Source: Methylococcaceae bacterium UBA1147
GTDB lineage: Bacteria; Pseudomonadota; Gammaproteobacteria; Methylococcales; UBA1147
NCBI GenBank assembly: GCA_002311315.1
Contig: DBZZ01000065.1
Coordinates: 7,547-12,664 of the forward strand
DNA: 5,118 nt
Direction of reading: 5' to 3'
The notes below the pieces were generated by a model. It saw nothing but the letters and a program-made list of their open reading frames with translations. It made no database searches and was not told the DNA's origin. This document shows positions 1 through 5,118 of the stretch, in pieces (position 1 is the stretch's first letter; each line of letters opens with the position of its first letter). The position numbers were made by a program, and so were the translations under genes.

Positions 1-1
1 C

Positions 2-1792
2 GATGAACACGGACCCGGTTCCCTGGCAGGGTTGGGGTCGGCAAAGGGCTCCAACGAAGAAGCCTACCTTTTCCAGAAACTGGTGCGCACCGGATTCCGA
101 AGCAATAACGTCGACCACTGCACGCGGCTGTGCCACGCATCGTCAGTCGCAGCGCTACTTGAATGCCTGGGCTCTGGGGCAGTATCAAACCCGGTAGAAG
201 ATGTGGCCGTCGCCGAGGTAGTAATTCTGATCGGTGCCAATCCAACCGTGAATCATCCGGTCGGGGCGACCTATATCAAGAACGCGGTAAAACGCGGCAC
301 CAAACTCATCGTCATCGATCCCAGGCGTTCCGAGATTGCCCGCCATGCCGAATATTCGCTTCAGTTCCGACCCGACACCGATGTCGCCTTGCTCAACGGC
401 ATCATGCACACGATTGTCGAAGAAGGACTGATTAATCAACGATATATCGAACAACACACCGAAGGCTTCGACCACATGCCGGAGCATTTGCAGGACTATA
501 GCCCCGAAACGGTGGCTCCGATCTGCGGAATCGATGCAGACACCATCAAGGCTGTAGCACGCCTTTACGCCAAATCAAAGGCCTCAATGATCTTCTGGGG
601 CATGGGCATTTCGCAACACATCCACGGCACCGATAACGCGCGCTGTCTGATCTCCATGGCCCTGATGACCGGCCAGATCGGACGCCCCGGCACCGGCCTT
701 CACCCTCTTCGCGGCCAGAACAACGTTCAAGGGGCCTCGGACGTCGGTCTTATCCCAATGGTTTACCCCGATTACCAACCCGTAAACAGCCGGGCAGCAA
801 AAGACAAATTCGAAAAGCTCTGGCAAACCGAACTGGATCCTACTCCAGGACTGACCACGGTGGAAATGGTCCATGCGGCGTACGATGGCAAGGTCAAGGG
901 GATGTATATCGAGGGCGAAAACCCGGCGATGTCGGATCCCAATCAAAACCACGCCCGGGAAGCATTCGCCAGACTAGAGCATCTGGTGGTGCAGGATATC
1001 TTTCTTACCGAAACAGCCGGTTTCGCCGATGTGATCCTCCCCGCCTCGGCATTTTCCGAAAAAACCGGGACTTTCTCCAATACCGACCGACGGGTGCAGA
1101 TGGGTCGCCAGGTCGTCACTCCTCCCGGCGAGGCGAAACAGGACCTGTGGATTATCCAGGAGATTGCTCGCCGAATGGGCCTGGACTGGAATTACCAGGG
1201 CCCCGAGCAGGTTTTCGAGGAAATGCGTCAAGCCATGCAGTCCATCGCAGGCATGACCTGGGATCGGCTGGAAAAAGAGAATTCGCTGACTTATCCTCTG
1301 GAGAAAGAAGGCGACCCGGGCACCCCGGTCATCTTTACCAACGGGTTTCCGACTCCGAACGGAACCGGGTTGTTTGTTCCTGCAACCTTCACCCATGCGG
1401 ACGAGCTACCCGATTCCGATTACCCTCTAGTATTCATTACCGGCCGACAGCTCGAACACTGGCATACCGGAAGCATGACCCGCCATGCCAGCCGGCTCAA
1501 CGCCATCGAACCCGATCCAGTCGCAGACATTCATCCCCTGGACCTTGAGGCACTGGGAATCGAACCGGGTGGCCTGATCAGCCTCGAATCACGGCGCGGG
1601 AACATCACGGCCTATGCACGGGCGGACATCGGCATCCCTCGAGGCAATATCTTCATGGCCTTCTGCTACAACGAGGCCAGTGCAAACCTGCTCACCAACG
1701 AAGCACTCGATCCGTACGGGAAAATCCCCGAGTTCAAGTTCTGTGCTATCCGCGCCCGACCAGGTTCGAGCATCGACAAACGAATCAATTAA
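2..1792 (+). CDS. fdsA: Formate dehydrogenase alpha subunit (molybdopterin enzyme), 5'-truncated by window edge
   Basis: Catalytic subunit of a cytoplasmic formate dehydrogenase, oxidising formate to CO2 at a bis-MGD molybdenum centre; FdsA-type enzymes pass electrons to NAD+ through FdsB/FdsG. The frame is open from base 2, so 596 codons are visible and the N-terminal part, including the Fe-S domain(s), lies outside. Visible codon 44 (bases 131-133, TGC) is the active-site Cys in CTRLCHASSV, followed by the catalytic His; codon 237 (bases 710-712) is the Arg of RGQNNVQG. Their spacing of 193 equals that of E. coli FdhF Sec140 to Arg333. MGD-binding signatures include LIGANP (codons 77-81 region) and EKTGTFSNTDRR. 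The C-terminal molydopterin-binding domain contains TGRQLEHWHTGSMTR (480-494) and ends with FGKIPEFKF-like YGKIPEFKFCAIRAR. No fdhD-like or fdsD gene follows before xoxF. Membership of the Cys-containing formate dehydrogenase alpha family is firm; FdsA rather than another FdhA is inferred from C-terminal resemblance. Confidence 0.93.
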   Translation, partial: DEHGPGSLAGLGSAKGSNEEAYLFQKLVRTGFRSNNVDHCTRLCHASSVAALLECLGSGAVSNPVEDVAVAEVVILIGANPTVNHPVGATYIKNAVKRGTKLIVIDPRRSEIARHAEYSLQFRPDTDVALLNGIMHTIVEEGLINQRYIEQHTEGFDHMPEHLQDYSPETVAPICGIDADTIKAVARLYAKSKASMIFWGMGISQHIHGTDNARCLISMALMTGQIGRPGTGLHPLRGQNNVQGASDVGLIPMVYPDYQPVNSRAAKDKFEKLWQTELDPTPGLTTVEMVHAAYDGKVKGMYIEGENPAMSDPNQNHAREAFARLEHLVVQDIFLTETAGFADVILPASAFSEKTGTFSNTDRRVQMGRQVVTPPGEAKQDLWIIQEIARRMGLDWNYQGPEQVFEEMRQAMQSIAGMTWDRLEKENSLTYPLEKEGDPGTPVIFTNGFPTPNGTGLFVPATFTHADELPDSDYPLVFITGRQLEHWHTGSMTRHASRLNAIEPDPVADIHPLDLEALGIEPGGLISLESRRGNITAYARADIGIPRGNIFMAFCYNEASANLLTNEALDPYGKIPEFKFCAIRARPGSSIDKRIN

Positions 1793-1811
1793 GCCAATAG
1801 CCTGCCTCCCA

Positions 1812-1898
1812 GGTAGCTGGCCAGCATCGGTTGTTATCCAAATCTCCCCGGATTCCCTTTTCCCGGGTGATTCCCAACTATCCAGTGAGTCAGCTACC
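1812..1898. repeat. Imperfectly explained 8-bp inverted repeat downstream of fdsA
   Basis: GGTAGCTG at 1812-1819 is the exact reverse complement of CAGCTACC at 1891-1898, separated by 71 bases. The left arm overlaps a 10-bp palindrome GCTGGCCAGC (1816-1825). There is no T tract, so this is not a standard intrinsic terminator. It could be a chance match or a weak transcript-end structure. Confidence 0.3.
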
Positions 1899-2123
1899 CG
1901 GCATATGGCCCGGCCAGATGAACCCGACTCCCGAATACATGGTTTAGCGCCTCGTCGCTAAGGATTCCACCCCTCAAAGGACGGACTTCCCCTCGGCGAC
2001 ATTCGTCTTGAAAAACAAAGCCCGGCGGTTCGCGACCGCGCCTGAGCATTTTCGCTTGAAAGAGGGCTTGCTTGTTGACTTTTTGGACGAAATCCTTCAC
2101 CTTGTCCCTATGCAAGGTTTGCT

Positions 2124-2155
2124 GAAAAGAGCGCCCCACTTCGGGGCGACTTTTC
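2124..2155 (+). terminator. Terminator-like hairpin upstream of xoxF, possibly bidirectional
   Basis: CGCCCC (2132-2137) pairs with GGGGCG (2143-2148) around a 5-base ACTTC loop. Outside it, GAAAAG (2124-2129) pairs with CTTTTC (2150-2155) across a small internal bulge. The A-rich left arm and T-rich right arm give the shape of an intrinsic terminator readable from both directions, although the T tract is short (TTTT then C). It sits 332 bases after the fdsA stop and 90 bases before the xoxF start. It may end readthrough from fdsA or act as a leader element, depending on where xoxF transcription starts. Confidence 0.5.
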
Positions 2156-2157
2156 TG

Positions 2158-2189
2158 TTGAGAAGGTCAAACCTCGCAGCACCTACAAT
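2158..2189 (+). promoter_or_regulatory. Weak sigma70-like promoter candidate for xoxF
   Basis: TACAAT (2184-2189) matches the -10 consensus at five of six positions and lies in an A+T-rich patch 56 bases before the xoxF ATG. The best -35-like sequence is TTGAGA (2158-2163), but the spacer would be 20 bases, longer than the usual 16-18. Either a poor -35 is helped by an activator or the site is coincidental. If real, transcription would start near 2196 and lie downstream of the 2124-2155 hairpin. Confidence 0.3.
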
Positions 2190-2231
2190 CATAAAACAAT
2201 ATTCGGATTCTGTTTCTTTGGACAGAAGACT

Positions 2232-2240
2232 GAGGAGGAG
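2232..2240 (+). promoter_or_regulatory. Strong ribosome binding site of xoxF
   Basis: GAGGAGGAG contains a full AGGAGG (2233-2238) six bases before the ATG at 2245. It fixes that ATG as the start, and not any codon further upstream in the same open frame. Its strength fits the high expression known for methanol dehydrogenases. Confidence 0.85.
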
Positions 2241-2244
2241 AACT

Positions 2245-4071
2245 ATGAAGAAGCCTTTCAAGAGTTGGCTGATCGCGTCAACTGTGGCGTCTATGCTGGC
2301 TGCACCGGGAATTGCCCAAGCCAATGCCGATTTAGAAAAACTGATACAAGATTCCGCAAACTGGGCGATCTCGAGCGGTGATTACGCGGCGACCCGCTAC
2401 AGCAAACTGAGCCAAATCAACACCAAGAACGTCAAAAACCTGCAGGTCGCATGGACATTCTCCACCGGGGTCTTGCGTGGTCACGAAGGCGGCCCCCTGG
2501 TCGTTGATGACGTGATCTACATTCACTCACCCTTTCCAAACAAAGTCTTCGCGCTGAACCAAGCGGATCAGACCATCAAATGGATCTACCAACCAACCCA
2601 GAACGCAGACGAAACGATTCCGGTCATGTGCTGTGACACGGTCAACCGTGGCTTGGCCTATGGAGATGGAAAAATTTACCTTCTGCAAGCTGACACGACC
2701 CTGGTCGCACTGGACGCAAAAACCGGGACGAGAGTCTGGAGTGTCAAAAATGGTGACCCGAAACTGGGTATGACCAACACCAGCGCACCTTTCGTGGTCA
2801 AGGACAAGGTCATCGTGGGGATTTCCGGTGGTGAATTCGGAGTTCGCGGATTCCTTGCTGCCTACAACGCTAAGGACGGGACATTGGCTTGGAAAGGCTA
2901 CAGCATGGGACCGGACGCGGACACCCTGATCGATCCAAAGGAAACCACTTCCATGGGCCAGCCAGTGGGTGAAGATTCCAGTCTCAAGACCTGGAAAGGC
3001 GACCAGTGGAAAATCGGTGGCGGTACGACCTGGGGCTGGTATGCATACGACTCCGCACTGGGCCTTGTGTACTATGGATCCGGCAACCCGAGTACTTGGA
3101 ACCCGTCACAACGTCCTGGCGACAACAAGTGGTCCATGAGCCTTTGGGCACGTAACGTCGATACCGGCGCGGTAAAATGGGTTTACCAGATGACTCCTCA
3201 CGACGAATGGGATTACGACGGCATTAATGAAGTTGTACTGGTCGACCAGAAGATGGACGGCAAGGATCGTAAAACCATCGTTCACTTCGACCGCAATGGA
3301 TTCGGCTACACTCTGGACCGTGTTAGCGGTGAGTTGCTTGTCGCTGAAAAATTCGACAAGTCCGTTAACTGGGCGACACACGTCGACATGACGACCGGCC
3401 GTCCACAGGTTGTTTCGGCGTACAGCACCGAGCAAAACGGCGAAGACGTGAACAGTGAAGACATTTGCCCGGCGGCCTTGGGCAGCAAGAACCAAGCCCC
3501 GGTTGCTTACTCACCGAGAACCAAGTTGTTCTACATTCCTGGCAATCACGTTTGCATGGACTACGAGCCGTTCGAAGTGGAATATACCGCAGGGCAACCG
3601 TACGTCGGTGCAACGCTGAGTATGTTCCCGGCCGGCCGCGATGTGATAACAGGCGAGAAAGATGGTACGACCAACCTCGGTCAGTTCACCGCATGGGATG
3701 CCACCACCGGCAGCATCAAGTGGTCCAAGTCAGAACCCTTCTCGGTCTGGTCCGGTATACTGGCTACCGCGGGTAATGTGGTCTTCTACGGAACGCTGGA
3801 AGGCTACCTGAAGGCAGTTGATGCCACGACCGGTGAGGAACTGTACAAGTTCAAGACCCCGTCTGGAATCATCGGGAACGTCAATACTTGGAAAACCGAT
3901 GGCAAACAGTACATTGGCGTCCTTTCAGGACTTGGCGGCTGGGCCGGTATCGGCATGGCAGCGGGGCTAGAAGGCGACACCGAAGGTTTGGGTGCTGTAG
4001 GCGCTTACAGGTCTCTAGAGAACTACACCCAGTTAGGCGGTGTATTCTCTGTATTCGCTCTGCCAAACTAA
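2245..4071 (+). CDS. xoxF: Lanthanide-dependent PQQ methanol dehydrogenase XoxF
   Basis: Periplasmic quinoprotein oxidising methanol (and often formaldehyde) with PQQ and a lanthanide, donating electrons to a c-type cytochrome. The 608-residue precursor has the usual family length. A Sec signal peptide occupies residues 1 to about 26-28 (MKK start, hydrophobic core, AQA/ANA cleavage site). Eight-bladed propeller tryptophan-docking repeats are visible, for example 155-165, 206-216, 302-312 and 483-493. The vicinal cysteine pair over PQQ is C129-C130; the PQQ-stacking Trp lies in GGGTTWGW (258-265); C408 and C437 match the second conserved disulfide. Metal ligands by family alignment are E197, N281 and D323, with catalytic-site R350. 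D325 in EWDYDG is the extra Asp that separates lanthanide XoxF from calcium MxaF, which has Ala there. The start is set by AGGAGG six bases upstream and by the signal peptide. A strong terminator follows by 31 bases, and xoxJ follows on the same strand. The XoxF subclade was not determined. Confidence 0.98.
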   Translation: MKKPFKSWLIASTVASMLAAPGIAQANADLEKLIQDSANWAISSGDYAATRYSKLSQINTKNVKNLQVAWTFSTGVLRGHEGGPLVVDDVIYIHSPFPNKVFALNQADQTIKWIYQPTQNADETIPVMCCDTVNRGLAYGDGKIYLLQADTTLVALDAKTGTRVWSVKNGDPKLGMTNTSAPFVVKDKVIVGISGGEFGVRGFLAAYNAKDGTLAWKGYSMGPDADTLIDPKETTSMGQPVGEDSSLKTWKGDQWKIGGGTTWGWYAYDSALGLVYYGSGNPSTWNPSQRPGDNKWSMSLWARNVDTGAVKWVYQMTPHDEWDYDGINEVVLVDQKMDGKDRKTIVHFDRNGFGYTLDRVSGELLVAEKFDKSVNWATHVDMTTGRPQVVSAYSTEQNGEDVNSEDICPAALGSKNQAPVAYSPRTKLFYIPGNHVCMDYEPFEVEYTAGQPYVGATLSMFPAGRDVITGEKDGTTNLGQFTAWDATTGSIKWSKSEPFSVWSGILATAGNVVFYGTLEGYLKAVDATTGEELYKFKTPSGIIGNVNTWKTDGKQYIGVLSGLGGWAGIGMAAGLEGDTEGLGAVGAYRSLENYTQLGGVFSVFALPN

Positions 4072-4102
4072 AGCCGTCTCCAACAGGAAGCTGCTTTAAA
4101 AC

Positions 4103-4140
4103 AGCGCCCCGCCCGGGAGACCGGGCGGGGCGTTCTTTTT
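4103..4140 (+). terminator. Strong intrinsic terminator after xoxF
   Basis: CGCCCCGCCCGG (4105-4116) pairs perfectly with CCGGGCGGGGCG (4121-4132) over a GAGA (GNRA-type) tetraloop at 4117-4120. A G-T and an A-T pair extend the base of the stem, and TTCTTTTT (4133-4140) follows. This is a textbook rho-independent terminator 33 bases after the xoxF stop. The TTTTAAAA stretch upstream (about 4095-4101) gives some T content on the opposite strand too, so weak bidirectional action is possible. Confidence 0.95.
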
Positions 4141-4209
4141 ACCGCCCGTTGTTGATCCAGCTAAACAGTCATCAAACCAATTCAAATCAGAACCGGACTA
4201 CCCATTTAT

Positions 4210-4214
4210 AGGAA
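4210..4214 (+). promoter_or_regulatory. Ribosome binding site of xoxJ
   Basis: AGGAA lies six bases before the ATG at 4221 and supports that start. It is weaker than the AGGAGG in front of xoxF, which fits a lower requirement for the accessory protein. No convincing promoter was found between the xoxF terminator and this site. Confidence 0.65.
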
Positions 4215-4220
4215 CCGAAG

Positions 4221-5090
4221 ATGCCCGCATATCTGAACACACGCTACTGCCAGATCCTGTTCATGGGATTCTCTATTCTCCTGTTCGGGAGCCTGCCAGC
4301 CCAGGCCGGTGAAGCATTTCGAATCTGTGCAGACCCAAAGAACCCTCCCTTCTCAACCCGAAGCGAGACAGGATTCGAAAACCAGATCGCATCACTGTTT
4401 GCCCGAAAACTTGAGCAACCGACTGACTACACCTGGTTCCCTCAACGGCTCGGCTTCATTCGTAATACCCTGAAAGCCAAGCTACCAAACAAGAATCAAT
4501 ACAAGTGTGACGTGGTTCTTGGTGTGCCAACGGGCTATAACCTGACCCTAACCACGGATTCCTACTACCACTCGGTTTACGGGATGATCTACCCCAAAGA
4601 CCGCGGTCTGGATGACATCAAAAGTCCATCTGACCTGGCATTGCTGCCACCAGATCGAAAGCAAAAGCTCAAGATAGCAATGTTCGATCGTGGCCCCGGT
4701 ACCGCGTGGATTGTGAAAAACGGCCTCGTGGAACAAGGAGTTCCATACCAGTCAATGACCGGTGATATCGACAATACGACGGCAACCACCATGGATCGTG
4801 ATTTCAAGGCCGGTGTGATCGATCTCGCGATTCTCTGGGGCCCCATGGCTGGCTACGTGATTTCAAACAGCGCACCCGGAACTTACGCCTTCCTGCCGAT
4901 GCATTCTGTTGCGGGCATGAAATTTGATTTCCCAATGTCGATGGGTGTGCGCTACGGCGACAAGGAAAGAAAAGCCTTACTCAACGAACTGATCTCGGAA
5001 AACTCCGATCAAATCCGGCAAATACTGAAGCAACACAATGTGCCTCTCGTAGAGCCAGACGGCAGGATACTCTTTATCCCCGGCAACTAG
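4221..5090 (+). CDS. xoxJ: Periplasmic XoxJ/MxaJ-family protein associated with methanol dehydrogenase
   Basis: A 289-residue exported protein of the family annotated as quinoprotein dehydrogenase-associated substrate-binding protein, which includes MxaJ and XoxJ. These have a periplasmic solute-binding-protein fold but no transporter and are thought to assist maturation or activation of the methanol dehydrogenase. The signal peptide is residues 1 to about 29, with a hydrophobic core from I12 to L25 and a PAQA cleavage site before GEAF. The mature start RICADPKNPPFS followed by GFENQIA is the family hallmark, as are CDVVLGVPTGYNLTLTT (96-112) and YYHSVYGMIY. C36 and C96 are both in the mature domain and could form a disulfide. 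The C-terminal half shows the second lobe (FKAGVIDLAILWGPMAGY). The start is supported by AGGAA six bases upstream and by the signal peptide. Placement directly after xoxF supports the XoxJ name over MxaJ. The family is sure; the molecular role is inferred from the family. Confidence 0.93.
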   Translation: MPAYLNTRYCQILFMGFSILLFGSLPAQAGEAFRICADPKNPPFSTRSETGFENQIASLFARKLEQPTDYTWFPQRLGFIRNTLKAKLPNKNQYKCDVVLGVPTGYNLTLTTDSYYHSVYGMIYPKDRGLDDIKSPSDLALLPPDRKQKLKIAMFDRGPGTAWIVKNGLVEQGVPYQSMTGDIDNTTATTMDRDFKAGVIDLAILWGPMAGYVISNSAPGTYAFLPMHSVAGMKFDFPMSMGVRYGDKERKALLNELISENSDQIRQILKQHNVPLVEPDGRILFIPGN

Positions 5091-5118
5091 AGATCTGTAC
5101 TCCCGAGTCTCCTTGGCC

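Larger units (their letters stand above)
1793..2244. other. Intergenic region between fdsA and xoxF, no supported gene
   Basis: This 452-base stretch has no reading frame that I recognise as a protein family and no tRNA-like structure. It contains an 8-bp inverted repeat (1812-1819 with 1891-1898), a small hairpin (GCGGT 2025-2029 with ACCGC 2035-2039), a terminator-like hairpin (2124-2155), a possible -10 element (2184-2189) and the xoxF ribosome binding site. The frame in phase with xoxF is open from the TAG at 1945 to the xoxF ATG, about 99 codons, but lacks a convincing start and any recognised domain. The final part from about 2160 to 2230 looks A+T-richer than the flanking genes, as expected of a promoter and leader. 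Confidence 0.7.

Noticed and set aside
32..34. TTG at 32 as the start of the formate dehydrogenase
   Set aside because: The frame is open to the left edge and the residues before it fit the family (the protein continues upstream with the Fe-S and first MGD regions), so this is an internal Leu of a truncated gene.
1847..1867. CCCGG/CCGGG hairpin as the fdsA terminator
   Set aside because: Only five base pairs with an 11-base loop and no T tract after it; too weak to call.
1894..2139. Minus-strand 81-codon open frame
   Set aside because: No recognised domain, it overlaps the regulatory region of xoxF and is antisense to the surrounding genes. I could not support it as a gene.
2008..2244. N-terminal extension of XoxF by 79 residues from TTG at 2008
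   Set aside because: The extension would bury the signal peptide, has no ribosome binding site, and the ATG at 2245 has a full AGGAGG six bases upstream and gives the normal XoxF length.
4152..4157. TTGATC as a -35 box of a separate xoxJ promoter
   Set aside because: No acceptable -10 sequence is found 16-18 bases downstream; the region there is AACCAATTC-like.
4221..5090. xoxJ gene product as an amino-acid ABC transporter binding protein
   Set aside because: The fold resembles solute-binding proteins, but the RICADPKNPPFS and VPTGY signatures and the position after xoxF identify the methanol dehydrogenase-associated family, and no permease or ATPase gene is nearby.

Overview
The window reads as an ordinary chromosomal piece of a methylotrophic proteobacterium. 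The family resemblance and moderate G+C suggest a gammaproteobacterium, but that is an impression and not a computed assignment. All three genes lie on the + strand and belong to one-carbon oxidation: the 3' part of a molybdenum formate dehydrogenase alpha subunit (fdsA type), a complete lanthanide-type PQQ methanol dehydrogenase (xoxF), and a complete periplasmic partner protein (xoxJ).

Layout: positions 2-1792 are the fdsA fragment, which runs in from the left edge already past its start. Positions 1793-2244 are a 452-base intergenic region with no supported gene. It holds a long-range inverted repeat, a terminator-like hairpin about 90 bases before xoxF, a weak promoter candidate and a strong Shine-Dalgarno. 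Positions 2245-4071 are xoxF, followed by a very strong intrinsic terminator (12-bp G+C-rich stem, GAGA loop, T tract). Positions 4221-5090 are xoxJ, with its own ribosome binding site. The last 28 bases show nothing that can be called.

How they work together: XoxF oxidises methanol to formaldehyde (and often onward towards formate) in the periplasm and passes electrons to a c-type cytochrome, normally XoxG, which is not in this window. XoxJ is a periplasmic binding-protein-like factor tied to XoxF maturation or activation. The cytoplasmic formate dehydrogenase takes the end product of the pathway to CO2, usually reducing NAD+. The window therefore carries genes for the first and last steps of methanol oxidation side by side. 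I found no previously undescribed system. The most useful second looks are the transcriptional insulation around xoxF, the missing xoxG between xoxF and xoxJ, and the unexplained open leader upstream of xoxF.
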